Assembly: GCF_021234875.1 (NCBI RefSeq)
Contig: NZ_JAJQVM010000006.1
Span: forward strand, 104,955-168,954
Length of the DNA: 64,000 nt
Reading direction: 5' to 3'
From: Marinibactrum halimedae
GTDB lineage: Bacteria > Pseudomonadota > Gammaproteobacteria > Pseudomonadales > Cellvibrionaceae
Shown here: positions 1 to 11,734 of the stretch, in pieces
Position numbering within the stretch: the first letter of the stretch is position 1
How the letters are laid out: the number at the start of each line of letters is the position of its first letter
Translations under genes and position numbers: made by a program
Notes under the pieces: generated by a model
Told to the model about the DNA's origin: nothing
The model's database searches: none
Seen by the model: the letters and a program-made list of their open reading frames with translations, nothing else

Positions 1-879
1 GAGAGACTCCGCATCCGCTCGAATAACCTTTACCCCCATGTTTTTGGCAAACATATCCATGACTTGATCGCCTTCGTTTTTACGAAGAAGGCCATTGTCC
101 ACAAAAACACAGGTCAATTGATCGCCAATGGCTTTGTGTAATAACGCTGCAACCACAGAGGAATCCACACCGCCGGATAAACCGAGCAAGACTTTATCTT
201 CGCCCACTTGTTCACGCACCGTTTCAATGGCCGATTCCACAATGTTGGCAGGCGTCCACAGCGGTTCACAGCCACAAATTTGCAGAACAAAATGTTCGAA
301 AATACGCTTGCCTTGAAGGGTATGCGTCACTTCAGGGTGAAACTGCAACCCGTAGAAATCTTTTTCCTCCCAAAACATACCCGCCAATGGGCAGCTTGGT
401 GTAGAGGCCATTAATGAGAATTGCTCTGGCAACGCCACCACTTTGTCACCGTGACTCATCCATACATCCAATAACGAGTTTCCATCATGATCCACGTGAT
501 CGGAGATATCTTTTAACAAGGCACTTTGGCCATGGGTTTGAATTTGCGCGTAGCCAAATTCACGTACATCAGAGCCCGCCACCTTACCACCGAATTGTTC
601 CGCCATGGTTTGCATGCCATAGCAAATACCCAATACCGGCACGCCCAATTCAAAAACCAGTTGCGGTGCTCTTGGTGATTCACCCTCCGTCACCGACTCA
701 GGTCCACCGGATAAAATAATACCCCGAGGGTCGAATTCTCGAATTTCTTCCTCGGTCATATCAAAGGCTCGAATTTCCGAAAACACACCCACTTCACGGA
801 CACGTCGTGCGATTAATTGGGTGTACTGAGAGCCAAAATCGAGAATCAAAATACGCTGAGCGTGGATATCTTTTGTCAT
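1..879 (-). CDS. guaA: GMP synthase (glutamine-hydrolysing), 3' end cut off by window
   Basis: This gene makes GMP from XMP, ATP and glutamine in the cytosol, the last step of guanine nucleotide synthesis. The ATG is at 877-879 and the first 293 codons are present; the usual length is about 525, so the C-terminus lies outside the window. The protein opens [18 protein letters not shown]. It has the class I amidotransferase nucleophile in GICYGMQ near residue 85 and the HPEVTHT His/Glu pair near residue 180. The ATP-pyrophosphatase loop LSGGVDSS follows near residue 230. The gene lies downstream of guaB on the same strand, as in the classic guaBA operon, but 190 bp and a hairpin separate them. 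Identification is secure. Confidence 0.97.
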   Translation of the reverse strand, partial: MTKDIHAQRILILDFGSQYTQLIARRVREVGVFSEIRAFDMTEEEIREFDPRGIILSGGPESVTEGESPRAPQLVFELGVPVLGICYGMQTMAEQFGGKVAGSDVREFGYAQIQTHGQSALLKDISDHVDHDGNSLLDVWMSHGDKVVALPEQFSLMASTPSCPLAGMFWEEKDFYGLQFHPEVTHTLQGKRIFEHFVLQICGCEPLWTPANIVESAIETVREQVGEDKVLLGLSGGVDSSVVAALLHKAIGDQLTCVFVDNGLLRKNEGDQVMDMFAKNMGVKVIRADAESL

Positions 880-952
880 TGTGTGTACCGAAAATTCGTT
901 GAAAATAAGACTGGATAGAATAAAGAAAAATAATTACTGAGATAAAAACAGC

Positions 953-976
953 AACGGGGCCTTACCAGACCCCGTT
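953..976 (-). terminator. Hairpin between guaB and guaA
   Basis: AACGGGG and CCCCGTT form a 7-bp stem with a 10-base loop. On the minus strand the stem is followed after four bases by a short T run, so it resembles a weak intrinsic terminator that could attenuate read-through from guaB into guaA. This is inferred from sequence only. Confidence 0.45.
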
Positions 977-1010
977 ACGACACCCTTTCGATGATCTTCG
1001 CCGCTAAAAA

Positions 1011-1056
1011 ATGTTAGCAACTAAATATGTTAGCGACTAAATATGTTAGCGACTAA
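1011..1056. repeat. 16-bp tandem repeat, three copies, after guaB
   Basis: The unit ATGTTAGC(A/G)ACTAAAT occurs at 1011-1026 and 1027-1042, with a third copy of 14 bases at 1043-1056. Copies one and two differ at one base. The array lies just past the guaB stop codon. It is one of several short tandem duplications found in intergenic gaps of this chromosome segment. Confidence 0.85.
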
Positions 1057-1069
1057 CATCAACGACGCG

Positions 1070-2892
<1,823 letters not shown>

Positions 2893-4311
2893 ATGCCAAC
2901 ATCGCCTACAATGCTGCCCATGACCTATTACACTTCAAATTCCCCACTTTCCCCAAGCTCATCTGAAACATCAACAACGCCTCAACGGAAAATTTTTTCC
3001 GTCAGTCAGTTGAACCGCACAGCCAAACTACTGTTAGAACAGCAGCTCCCCTTGATGTGGGTTCAAGGTGAAATCTCCAATATGTCTGTTCCGTCTTCAG
3101 GACATTGGTATTTCACCCTCAAAGACAGCAATGCTCAAATACGTTGCGCCATGTTTCGCAATCGTAACCAATCCGTACGATTTCGCCCAAAACACGGGCA
3201 AGAGGTACTGATTAGAGGTCGCGTTAGCCTTTACGAAGGGCGAGGTGATTTCCAACTGATTGTCGAGCACATGGAAGAAGCTGGGCTGGGTGATTTACAA
3301 CAACAGTTTGAACAGTTGAAACAAAAGCTTTCCGATGAGGGCTTATTCGATCCGGCACGAAAACAGGCTTTGCCTTCACTGCCGCTCCACGTCGGGGTCA
3401 TCACCTCGCCCACCGGCGCCGCCATTCGCGATGTGTTAAGTGTGTTTCAGCGGCGATTTCCTGCCATTCCTATTACCGTTATCCCCGCCTTGGTTCAAGG
3501 CAATGAAGCTGCCCATTCTCTTGTTAACGCACTTCATATGGCCATCATGAGCGGGTTATTCGATGTGTTAATTATTGGCCGAGGTGGCGGATCACTGGAA
3601 GATCTCTGGCCATTTAATGAAGAAATCGTGGCTCGAGCGATTGCAGAATGCCCAATTCCGATTGTCAGTGCGGTTGGACACGAAGTGGATTTTACCATCG
3701 CCGATTTTGTCGCAGATTACCGCGCACCAACACCTTCAGCCGCTGCAGAAGTCTTAAGCCCAGACCAACATACCCTTTCCCAAAGGCTTTTAACTATTCA
3801 GCAAAAGTTTATGCAAAGTATGTTGGTTTCAATTAATCAACGAAAACAGGCCACCACGCATTTAAGAAAGCGCTTAAAACATCCACGCGACCAATTACGC
3901 CAGCAAGCACAACGAGTTGATCATCTCGAAATACGATTACAACAAATACTGAACACTCGCCTTTCACAACGAGGACAGTATTTACGTTATCAAGCGAACC
4001 GTTTATTACAGCAGCATCCGCGAAAACAATTACCCGCGCAGCATGATCAACTGAATCAAGCCACTCAAAGATTGTTCCGATTATCTGAACGACTACACCA
4101 AACATTTCAGACGAAGCTCGCCGCCTTGACCCATCGTCTAGACTCCGTCAGCCCATTGAATACGCTGAAACGAGGCTACAGTATTGTCACCGACCAACAG
4201 GGCGCCCCCATCGTTGATGTCAATAAGACAAGCGTCGGGGACCAGCTCTCAGCGAAACTTGCCAACGGTACGTTAGAAATTGAAGTGATGAAAATTTCCC
4301 CCCTAAAATAA
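2893..4311 (+). CDS. xseA: Exodeoxyribonuclease VII large subunit
   Basis: XseA is the catalytic subunit of exonuclease VII, which degrades single-stranded DNA to short oligonucleotides together with XseB. The OB-fold lies at about residues 35-130 (FSVSQLNRTAKLLLEQ, WVQGEISN, SGHWYFTLKD). The nuclease domain follows with VGVITSPTGAAIRDV, IIGRGGGSLEDLW and VGHEVDFTIADFVAD. A long helical, Gln- and Arg-rich region precedes the C-terminal RGYSIV motif. Length is about 472 residues against 456 in E. coli. The start is uncertain: a TTG at 2872 and ATGs at 2893, 2911 and 2920 are in frame, and none has a clear Shine-Dalgarno sequence. xseB is not nearby. Confidence 0.95.
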   Translation: MPTSPTMLPMTYYTSNSPLSPSSSETSTTPQRKIFSVSQLNRTAKLLLEQQLPLMWVQGEISNMSVPSSGHWYFTLKDSNAQIRCAMFRNRNQSVRFRPKHGQEVLIRGRVSLYEGRGDFQLIVEHMEEAGLGDLQQQFEQLKQKLSDEGLFDPARKQALPSLPLHVGVITSPTGAAIRDVLSVFQRRFPAIPITVIPALVQGNEAAHSLVNALHMAIMSGLFDVLIIGRGGGSLEDLWPFNEEIVARAIAECPIPIVSAVGHEVDFTIADFVADYRAPTPSAAAEVLSPDQHTLSQRLLTIQQKFMQSMLVSINQRKQATTHLRKRLKHPRDQLRQQAQRVDHLEIRLQQILNTRLSQRGQYLRYQANRLLQQHPRKQLPAQHDQLNQATQRLFRLSERLHQTFQTKLAALTHRLDSVSPLNTLKRGYSIVTDQQGAPIVDVNKTSVGDQLSAKLANGTLEIEVMKISPLK

Positions 4312-4484
4312 GAGACTCAATCAAAGAGATGGGAGAAAGGTTTTGTTATTTACTAAGCTTTCTTTAGAAAAGAATGCGTTTAAACCCAAACCAACTGATT
4401 GGTCACCATCCAAACAGTAATTTTTTAGTTGTAAGGACTTCCCCTTGAGTCATGAATTTGAGTAATATTCCTGTCACAAACGAG

Positions 4485-4500
4485 TGTGATGAAGGTCACA
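4485..4500. promoter_or_regulatory. Consensus CRP/Vfr-type binding site
   Basis: TGTGA, six bases, TCACA is a full match to the core of the CRP site. It lies 425 bp upstream of the chemoreceptor start and about 175 bp past xseA. A plausible -10 (TATTTT, 4525-4530) sits at a spacing near that of class II CRP promoters. Regulation by cAMP is an inference. Confidence 0.5.
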
Positions 4501-4720
4501 ACTAAAAATCATCATTCACACTCGTATTTTTCCTAGAGAAAGAATAATCACATTCCGTTTCTGGCAACGTGTCAATAGAGTTTTCACTTAGTCTGCTTTT
4601 AGCATTCACGGTTAAAAACTTCCGCACTGCCGAATCACGGCCAATCAATGTCAGTCTTAGGGCACTAAATGGCATAGCACAATGCCAAATTCACAATACG
4701 TGAAGCAAACAGAAAAGAAA

Positions 4721-4767
4721 GTTCTCAAGCTCATTCTTTTTTGGACGATGTAAAAAAGAATAAGAAC
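4721..4767. other. Hairpin in chemoreceptor upstream region
   Basis: ATTCTTTTTT (4733-4742) and AAAAAAGAAT (4752-4761) form a perfect 10-bp stem with a 9-base loop. An outer GTTCT/AGAAC pair (4721-4725, 4763-4767) extends it across a small internal loop. A T run follows at 4768-4773, so on the plus strand it could act as a terminator or as the end of a small RNA. Confidence 0.4.
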
Positions 4768-4924
4768 TTTTTTACATGCTCTTTCATCGCTGTCTTTAAA
4801 ACGATGCAAAAGCAATAGAACACAGTGCCAACTGAATTAGAGTTTAAAAATTACCGTAGGGTGTGACTACCAACCTGGCAGATATCAAACTGGCAGACAA
4901 TATTTTAAATGTATTAGGAGCAAC

Positions 4925-6844
4925 ATGAGCCATTTTGCCCGCATCTCTGTACGGCGCAAATTAATCGCCGCGTTTGTCGCAACGGTTATCATTACCGCCG
5001 CGCTTTTGACCACTTTATCGGTCACCACCATTTTTGATTTAACCAAAGAGCGATTGGAACAATCCGAGCTACCAGAACTTATGGGCCGGATTACAGTGGA
5101 ATTAGAAAAAGAAGTGTTACTTCTGGAAAATGGCGCTCAATCTCTTGCCGAAGATCCATCCATCCTCAATAGCTTGGATACCCTTGAAGCAAATGAATTA
5201 GAAGCATTGATTGTTACTAAGCTAAATATATTTCGTCGGCAATACAATGCTTCCACTATGTCTTTTGCAGACCGAAAAAGTGGGCGCTTTTGGAATGAAG
5301 ATGGCTTTTTACGCGTCCTGGAGCCAGGTGAAGATCAATGGTTTTACGACTACCGCAACAGCGGCAAAGAGAAAAGCAACTCCATTTTCACAGAGCCCAA
5401 CGGATCAACCACCGCGTACATTAATTTTCAGCAACTTAACGGGCGTGGTCTAGCAGGCTTAGGCAAAGACATTCAAGCATGGGAACACATTCTAAAAAAC
5501 TATCGCATTCGCGACAGTGGTTATGTTTACGTTACCAACGCCGAAGGCCAGGTCATTTTGCACCCCGATGCCAGCATGGTCGGCAGAGCTTCTCTGGACA
5601 GTAAGTATGGCCGAAACAGCGCTCAAGCGTTGATGAACGATGAACCATTCAGCCTCATAGAAACCCATCAAGATAAGGTGGAAGTGATCGCCGCTCGTTA
5701 CCGTATGGGTGCCACTGGCTGGTTGGTTATTGCGCAAGTCCCCAAGGCAGAAGTGTATGCCGATGCGGTAACCGCCAGAAATCAGCAAATCCTCTTGGCT
5801 ACAGGCGCCACTCTTTTGGTTTCGATTCTCGCGATGTTTTTCTCACAAACCATCAGCAACCCCATCAGTAACATCGCCCAAATTTTTGAGGATTTAGGCC
5901 AAGGCAATGCCTCTCTTTCAAGCCGAGTCCCAGAGGGCAGCCACGCAGAATTATCCGCTCTGGCAAAAGGGTTTAATGCCTTTGTGAGCAAAATTCAAAA
6001 TACGGTTGTGGCGGTTCGAGACACCTCTGAACAATTACACCAGCAGGTAAACATTTGCACAGATTTGGTCTCTAACACTCATCAACAAGGTCAATTACAA
6101 CAAGAGCACACCACTCATATCGCAACGGCAATTCACGAAATGGAAGCCACTGTAGAAGACATTGCCGGAAATGCCGCCCGCGCCGCCCAAAGTGCTGATA
6201 ACGCCAACAGCGATGCACAAGGAGGTTCCCAAGTAGCCAATGCCGCTGTAGAACGCATCACTGAGTTGAAAGGTACCATTTCTGCCGTTGCCGAAGTCAT
6301 TGAAAGCTTGGTCGAGGACGTTGCCTCTATCAGCGGTATATTGGACGTGATTAACGCGATTTCTGAACAAACCAACCTATTGGCCCTAAACGCAGCTATC
6401 GAGGCAGCCCGTGCCGGTGAACATGGGCGTGGCTTTGCGGTGGTTGCCGATGAAGTTCGTCAATTAGCACAAAGAACACGCACTTCCACACAAGACATCG
6501 AAGTGCTCATCGACAAGCTGCGTAATCAATCCGAGAAAGCCGTCAGCAGCGTGGAAAATAGCACGTCACAATCCGATGAAAGTGTGCACGCGATGAGCAA
6601 TACCCACGACAAGCTCGATGCCATTGCCAATTCTATTGAAGATTTGAGGGACGTGAGCAGTCTTGTTGCCGTCGCGACGGAAGAACAAGCCGCCGTCGTT
6701 CGTGAAGTCTCTGGCAACATCACTAAGATCCATAATATTTCTGAAGACACATTGGCCACCTCAGAGCAACTTGCCAATGCAAATGATCAGTTAAATGCAG
6801 TTGCTAAAGCCCTAGACGACCTCATGCAAGACTTCCACGTATAA
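4925..6844 (+). CDS. Methyl-accepting chemotaxis protein with Cache sensor
   Basis: This is a transmembrane chemoreceptor that signals through CheW/CheA to the flagellar motor or a related array. A membrane segment (about residues 11-33) is followed by a periplasmic double-Cache-like domain to about 280, including [19 protein letters not shown] second membrane segment (about 287-308) leads to a HAMP domain and a cytoplasmic signalling coiled coil. The conserved tip is [20 protein letters not shown], with [15 protein letters not shown] after it. There is no C-terminal NWETF-type CheR tether; the protein ends [14 protein letters not shown] stands six bases before the ATG. The ligand cannot be told from sequence; this fold often binds amino acids or organic acids. 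Confidence 0.93.
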   Translation: MSHFARISVRRKLIAAFVATVIITAALLTTLSVTTIFDLTKERLEQSELPELMGRITVELEKEVLLLENGAQSLAEDPSILNSLDTLEANELEALIVTKLNIFRRQYNASTMSFADRKSGRFWNEDGFLRVLEPGEDQWFYDYRNSGKEKSNSIFTEPNGSTTAYINFQQLNGRGLAGLGKDIQAWEHILKNYRIRDSGYVYVTNAEGQVILHPDASMVGRASLDSKYGRNSAQALMNDEPFSLIETHQDKVEVIAARYRMGATGWLVIAQVPKAEVYADAVTARNQQILLATGATLLVSILAMFFSQTISNPISNIAQIFEDLGQGNASLSSRVPEGSHAELSALAKGFNAFVSKIQNTVVAVRDTSEQLHQQVNICTDLVSNTHQQGQLQQEHTTHIATAIHEMEATVEDIAGNAARAAQSADNANSDAQGGSQVANAAVERITELKGTISAVAEVIESLVEDVASISGILDVINAISEQTNLLALNAAIEAARAGEHGRGFAVVADEVRQLAQRTRTSTQDIEVLIDKLRNQSEKAVSSVENSTSQSDESVHAMSNTHDKLDAIANSIEDLRDVSSLVAVATEEQAAVVREVSGNITKIHNISEDTLATSEQLANANDQLNAVAKALDDLMQDFHV

Positions 6845-6859
6845 AAGCTTTCACTCTTC

Positions 6860-6901
6860 AAATACACTCATCGGCCTAATCTTAGGCCTTTGAGTGTATT
6901 T
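6860..6901 (+). terminator. Strong hairpin after the chemoreceptor gene
   Basis: AAATACACTCA...GGCCTAA pairs with TTAGGCC...TGAGTGTATTT, giving a long interrupted stem just past the stop codon. There is no T run of useful length, so it may be a bidirectional or RNA-stabilising structure rather than a classic intrinsic terminator. Confidence 0.6.
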
Positions 6902-7422
6902 ACCTACCTATCTCTCATCCTTCATGCCAAATCATCTCCTCGTTACGTTCAAAGCACCTTAACCATTTCGCATTACGGGGTTTGATTAGAGCAACCTTGT
7001 CAAAAGCCACTATATTTAAGCGATATACATCATTAAATAAAAATTTAGGCGCCAATTTTTCAGATTAACTCAACAATGGTTTTCTCATAAAACAGTAAGC
7101 GCTAATATACTCTCGTGTGCACAAGAAATAGCATGGTTACCGTTGAGTAAAACCGTCGAATTGTGCCAAAAAGGAAAGATAATAAACGCTTATTCGGTCT
7201 ACGACATCGTGGCTATGTTGTGAAGATCATATGTTGTGAGGAACAAAAGGCTGGTTTAGACTCGCTCTCAACAATGTGAGCTAAATAGACACTCAATCTG
7301 ATCAGAATCGCCACTTACTTTTTGTCTCGATGCTGTACAAAGAAAAAAGCTCAGTTGTTAACCAGTGACGAGTTACAACAAGCAGTACCGAATAATAAGC
7401 ACAATAAAAACGGAGTATAAGA
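6902..7422. other. 521-bp gap before the TonB receptor
   Basis: No credible gene is present. AGTAAGCGCTAATAT at 7095-7109 resembles a LacI-family operator half with a central AGCGCT, and TATACT at 7106-7111 could be an overlapping -10. If real, the receptor may be controlled by a local sugar-type repressor, but no such regulator is adjacent. Confidence 0.3.
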
Positions 7423-9903
7423 ATGTCACAAACACCCTGGATGAAATCCGCTTTGGCTCTATCCATTGCCTCAACTATCGCTACCACAATCGCCTCTCAT
7501 TCCTACGCGCAAGATGACCAACCTCACAGAACCCTCGAAGAAGTGGTCGTGACGGCTCAGAAACGTACAGAAAGCTTGCAAGATGTCCCAATCTCAATCA
7601 GTGCCGTATCTGGTGAAAAACTCGCCGATGCCGGCATTGAGAAAATTGAAGATATCATTAGCTTCATTCCCAACATTCATATGACTGAATCCGGGCTGAG
7701 TACACAGCTGCGTATTCGGGGCATGGGCAGTGGTAATAACCAAGCCTTTGAACAATCCGTTGGGCAATACGTTGATGGCGTCTACTACGGTAGACCTCAA
7801 CTGCTCCGAGCACCCTTCTTGGATCTTGCCAGTGTAGAAGTGCTCAGAGGCCCACAGAGCGTTCTGTTCGGTAAGAACTCCATCGCGGGTGCCATCAACA
7901 TGCGCACTGCACGCCCAACCGATGAGTTTGAAGGCTTTATCAGCGCCAATTACGCTCCTGCTCAAAATCAACAAGAGCTGACCGGCGTAGTTTCAGGCCC
8001 AATAACCGATACCTTAAGAGCACGTCTAGCCCTTCGTAGCTATACCGAAGATGGCTGGATGGAAAATACCCTTCTAGATAAAGACAGCCCTGCCAGAGAT
8101 GAGCAATCGGCCCGTTTAACCCTAGATTGGACACCAACCGATTCACTCTCCCTCTCTTTGAAGCTTGAGCAAAATACGTTTGACGGAGAAGGTCGCCAGC
8201 TGGAGATTATCGAAGACAACCCAAGCCCACAGTCTCTGTCGCAAATTGCTGGAGTCTCTGATCCCAACACTGCCGCTTTTTTGGATCAATTCCCTTCCAC
8301 TTACAGCAATATTGCCAGTGTTTTGTTTAATCAGCCCGCCTTTGAGGCAGAACAAAATTTCGAACGACAAGCCAATGTGGATGAGTTCAGTAACAATGAC
8401 ATGTCCAACTATACGTTTAACGCAGAATACCAGTTAGGCGAGAATACCCTTAACTGGGTGACAGGTTGGGTGGAATATGAATACGATGAGCTTTGTGATT
8501 GCGACTTCACTTCCGCAGACAGCTTCCAAGTATTCTTAAATGAAGAATTCGAACAATTCAGTCAAGAGATTCGTATTACCTCCCCTACCGGTGGCACAGT
8601 GGAGTGGATTGCAGGGGCTTTCTATCAAGAATACGACATGACCTACGACGAAGATTTCATCATCTCCGATGGCGGTCTACTGGCCACGGCGGTGAATGGT
8701 AGATATAACAACTTGATTGATCTCGGCAATTTTGGTACACGCCGCTTATACGAGCAAACTTCTGAAGCTTGGTCAGTCTTCGCACAAGCCACTTGGAACA
8801 TCAGCGATACATTACGATTAACATTGGGGGGGCGTTTTACCGAAGAAGACAAAGAAGGCGCTCGCAGCATGACCATCGTGGATTTCAGCGATGGCAGCAT
8901 CCCCGCCGCCGTTACTGACAGCGTCAACTGTAGTCCTGGCACTTTCACCAATATCAGCGAAACTTTCTCTATTCCCTGCGTCATCAACAACGTGTTTGGT
9001 GTTGACACACAACAGGCCAGTACCGGTAACCGAGGTAACAACTTGGTAGGTGATCGAACCGAGCGCGAATTCACCCCCCTTGTGAACCTCCAATGGGACG
9101 CCACCGATGATTTAATGGTCTACGCTGCTTACACCGAAGGCTTTAAGGCCGGTGGCTTTGACACACGATCCAACTCCAACGCCGTCTTCGAGTTTGAAGA
9201 TGAGGGCGCAACGGCTTACGAAATCGGTTTCAAAAGCTCATTGTTTGGTGGAGAGGCAGAGTTAAACGGTGCATTCTTCTATACCGAGTACGATAACTTA
9301 CAGGTCAGCCAATTTGATGGCGCTATTGGTTTTAATGTTGTTAACGCAGCAGAATCTGTGATTCAAGGTTTTGAGCTAGATGGCCGATGGGCAGCAACTG
9401 ACTACCTTACCGTGAGTTATGGACTTGCCTACAACGACTTTGAATACACAAATTTCCCTGTCGGCGGCTGTTACCAGGGCGAAACGCCTAACGGCATTGA
9501 TATTGATGGCGATGGCACCCTAGACACCTGTGATTACACCGGTCGCTCTGGGACATTTGCACCAAAGAAAACATTTAACTTAGGTGCTGAGTACATTCGC
9601 CCCATCACCAGTGATATCAATTTCCGCTCATTGTTTGATGCACAATATGTCGACAATCACGATGTGCACGAAAACCAAGACCCTAAATACGATATCGATC
9701 CTTACACAACCGTTAATCTTCGTGTAGGTATCGAATCCGAAAGCTGGGCAGTGGCACTTGTTGGTAAAAACCTTACAGACGAGTCGGTGCTTACCTATGT
9801 GAGTAATGCTCCCCTTTCTGACAGTGTTTTTGGTACCAATACTTACTATGGCTTCTTAAGAAGACCACGCAGTGTGGCCGTTGAAGGGACTTATCGTTTC
9901 TAA
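7423..9903 (+). CDS. TonB-dependent outer-membrane receptor
   Basis: This is an 826-residue outer-membrane barrel that imports a ligand using TonB-ExbBD energy. It has a signal peptide (cleavage likely after SYA, about residue 29), a TonB box region TLEEVVVTA, and a plug domain to about residue 170 with QYVDGVYYGRP and LRGPQSVLFGKNSIAGAIN. The 22-strand barrel ends in a terminal Phe (GTYRF). GGAG lies upstream of the ATG. Paired cysteines occur in barrel loops (CDCDF, CSPG...SIPC, CYQG...DTC). The family (iron-complex or carbohydrate type, as in Caulobacter and Sphingomonas) does not fix the substrate, and no transporter or hydrolase neighbour helps. It is transcribed alone and ends at a strong terminator. 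Confidence 0.92.
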   Translation: MSQTPWMKSALALSIASTIATTIASHSYAQDDQPHRTLEEVVVTAQKRTESLQDVPISISAVSGEKLADAGIEKIEDIISFIPNIHMTESGLSTQLRIRGMGSGNNQAFEQSVGQYVDGVYYGRPQLLRAPFLDLASVEVLRGPQSVLFGKNSIAGAINMRTARPTDEFEGFISANYAPAQNQQELTGVVSGPITDTLRARLALRSYTEDGWMENTLLDKDSPARDEQSARLTLDWTPTDSLSLSLKLEQNTFDGEGRQLEIIEDNPSPQSLSQIAGVSDPNTAAFLDQFPSTYSNIASVLFNQPAFEAEQNFERQANVDEFSNNDMSNYTFNAEYQLGENTLNWVTGWVEYEYDELCDCDFTSADSFQVFLNEEFEQFSQEIRITSPTGGTVEWIAGAFYQEYDMTYDEDFIISDGGLLATAVNGRYNNLIDLGNFGTRRLYEQTSEAWSVFAQATWNISDTLRLTLGGRFTEEDKEGARSMTIVDFSDGSIPAAVTDSVNCSPGTFTNISETFSIPCVINNVFGVDTQQASTGNRGNNLVGDRTEREFTPLVNLQWDATDDLMVYAAYTEGFKAGGFDTRSNSNAVFEFEDEGATAYEIGFKSSLFGGEAELNGAFFYTEYDNLQVSQFDGAIGFNVVNAAESVIQGFELDGRWAATDYLTVSYGLAYNDFEYTNFPVGGCYQGETPNGIDIDGDGTLDTCDYTGRSGTFAPKKTFNLGAEYIRPITSDINFRSLFDAQYVDNHDVHENQDPKYDIDPYTTVNLRVGIESESWAVALVGKNLTDESVLTYVSNAPLSDSVFGTNTYYGFLRRPRSVAVEGTYRF

Positions 9904-9934
9904 ACCCGGCCATATTTCTAATTGTGCTGCAGGC

Positions 9935-9969
9935 AAAAAAATACCCCGATAAATCGGGGTATTTTTTTT
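9935..9969. terminator. Bidirectional intrinsic terminator between TonB receptor and der
   Basis: AAAAAATACCCCGAT and ATCGGGGTATTTTTT form a nearly perfect palindrome with A runs on one side and T runs on the other. It can stop transcription of both the receptor and the leftward der operon, whose stop codon is about 55 bp away. Confidence 0.9.
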
Positions 9970-10023
9970 CTGATTGATTACTGCTTAATTTTCGTCACCA
10001 TTAAAGGCCATGTGGGTTTACCA

Positions 10024-11469
10024 TTACTTTTTCGGTGACTTCGATTTTTGCGAACGACCGCCTAACTTCGCACGATCATTCCTTCCGCGACCATTCTTTT
10101 CAATCAATCGCTTTTGTTTTTGCTGATCTTTTGGTGACAGTTTGCTTTTACGACCAGCAAAGGGATTATCGGACGATTTAAACTCAAATCGAATGGGGGT
10201 GCCATGTAAGTCTAAAACTCGACGAAAGGTTTTTTCTAAATAACGCTTGTAGTGTTTTGGTAGAGCATCCGTCTGATTACCGTGCACCACAACAATCGGT
10301 GGATTACTGCCACCGGCATGAGCATAACGCAGTTTAATCCGTCGCCCATTCACTAATGGTGGCTGGTGGACACTCACCGCATCCTCCAAAATCCGGGTCA
10401 AACGGTTCGTGGATAACGTACTGGTTGCCGAGTGATAAGCTCGTTCGATGGATTCATACAAGTGCCCAACGTTGGTACCGTGTAAGGCAGAAATAAAATG
10501 CACGTCAGCAAAGTCAATAAACTGTAAGCGGCGATCAAGCTCTCGTTTAATATGAGCCTTATGGTCTTCTTCCAGCCCATCCCACTTATTCAAGGCCACT
10601 ACCAGCGCTCGCCCCGAATCAATCACCTGTCCCATTAAGTGTAAGTCTTGATCCACAATACTTTCACTGGCATCCATCAGCAACACCACAACATTGGCAT
10701 CATCAATGGCTTGCAGGGTTTTCACAATAGAGAATTTCTCTACCGTCAAGGAAACATTTTTACGACGGCGCACACCGGCTGTATCGATCAATGTATAGGG
10801 CTTATCATGACGTGTGTAATTAATGTACACACTGTCGCGTGTGGTACCGGGCATGTCGAATACCACGACGCGATCTTCGCCCAACAAGCGATTCACTAAC
10901 GTGGATTTTCCCACATTCGGTCGACCTACCACGGCGATTTTGATGCCTGTGGCTTCGTCTTCTTCCTCAACTTTTTCTTCAGGCAGAGTATCCAAGACCT
11001 CTGCCATCATACTCTTCACACCTCGACCGTGAGTCGCTGTAGTAGGGAATAACTCCCCCAGACCCAGCTCGTAAAAAGGTGCAACCGCAATATCATGGTT
11101 AGCGCCATCAATTTTATTCGCCACCACATAGACTGGCTTGCCCTGAGTACGCAGATAGTTACCGATACTTTGGTCTGTCGGAGTTAAGCCTGCGCGGCAA
11201 TCCACCACAAACAACACAATGTCTGCCTCTTGAATTGCTAGAAGCGATTGCTCTGCCATAGCAGAGTCAATACCCTCTTCCTCACCACTTAAGCCGCCGG
11301 TATCCACAACCATAAAGCGGCGATTGTGCATAAACGCTTCACCGTATTTTCGGTCACGGGTAAGGCCCGCAAAGTCGGCTACTAGCGCATCTCGGCTACG
11401 AGTAAGCTGATTGAACAACGTTGATTTGCCAACATTCGGGCGGCCCACCAGGGCAATAACAGGTAACAT
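10024..11469 (-). CDS. der: Ribosome biogenesis GTPase Der (EngA)
   Basis: Der is an essential double-GTPase that binds the 50S subunit during maturation. Both G domains are intact: [13 protein letters not shown] and NKID in the first, and [13 protein letters not shown] and NKWD in the second. A KH-like C-terminal domain ends in a basic tail. I place the start at [12 protein letters not shown], which gives 481 residues; a frame extending 36 codons upstream has no family support. The gene follows bamB on the same strand, the usual gammaproteobacterial order, across a 265-bp gap with its own short tandem repeat (11675-11705). Confidence 0.96.
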   Translation of the reverse strand: MLPVIALVGRPNVGKSTLFNQLTRSRDALVADFAGLTRDRKYGEAFMHNRRFMVVDTGGLSGEEEGIDSAMAEQSLLAIQEADIVLFVVDCRAGLTPTDQSIGNYLRTQGKPVYVVANKIDGANHDIAVAPFYELGLGELFPTTATHGRGVKSMMAEVLDTLPEEKVEEEDEATGIKIAVVGRPNVGKSTLVNRLLGEDRVVVFDMPGTTRDSVYINYTRHDKPYTLIDTAGVRRRKNVSLTVEKFSIVKTLQAIDDANVVVLLMDASESIVDQDLHLMGQVIDSGRALVVALNKWDGLEEDHKAHIKRELDRRLQFIDFADVHFISALHGTNVGHLYESIERAYHSATSTLSTNRLTRILEDAVSVHQPPLVNGRRIKLRYAHAGGSNPPIVVVHGNQTDALPKHYKRYLEKTFRRVLDLHGTPIRFEFKSSDNPFAGRKSKLSPKDQQKQKRLIEKNGRGRNDRAKLGGRSQKSKSPKK

Positions 11470-11734
11470 AGTGTGAGACCAAACTCCGGAGGTTTGTGTT
11501 TTTTGGGTTATGGGATATCTGAGGGGGCGTATTCTAGGGAAAAAGCACTCTAATGTCTTCAATAGAGCCAGAAACAAAATACAACCGAAGTAAAATAAAA
11601 AAGATAGGAGTAAAGAAAGGAGCTACCTTATGTTTCATACCACTAATGCTGGTTCCGTACCCGACAAAAATACTTTCGACTAAGATATTTTCAACTAAAG
11701 ATATTTTTATCCAGCACGGAACTGATATAGCGGA

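Larger units (their letters stand above)
4312..4924. other. 613-bp gap between xseA and the chemoreceptor
   Basis: No open frame here looks coding. The gap holds a consensus CRP-type dyad (4485-4500) inside a long inverted repeat (4481-4524) and a second strong hairpin (4721-4767). It may be a long regulated leader of the chemoreceptor or may encode a small RNA. No product is claimed. Confidence 0.5.
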
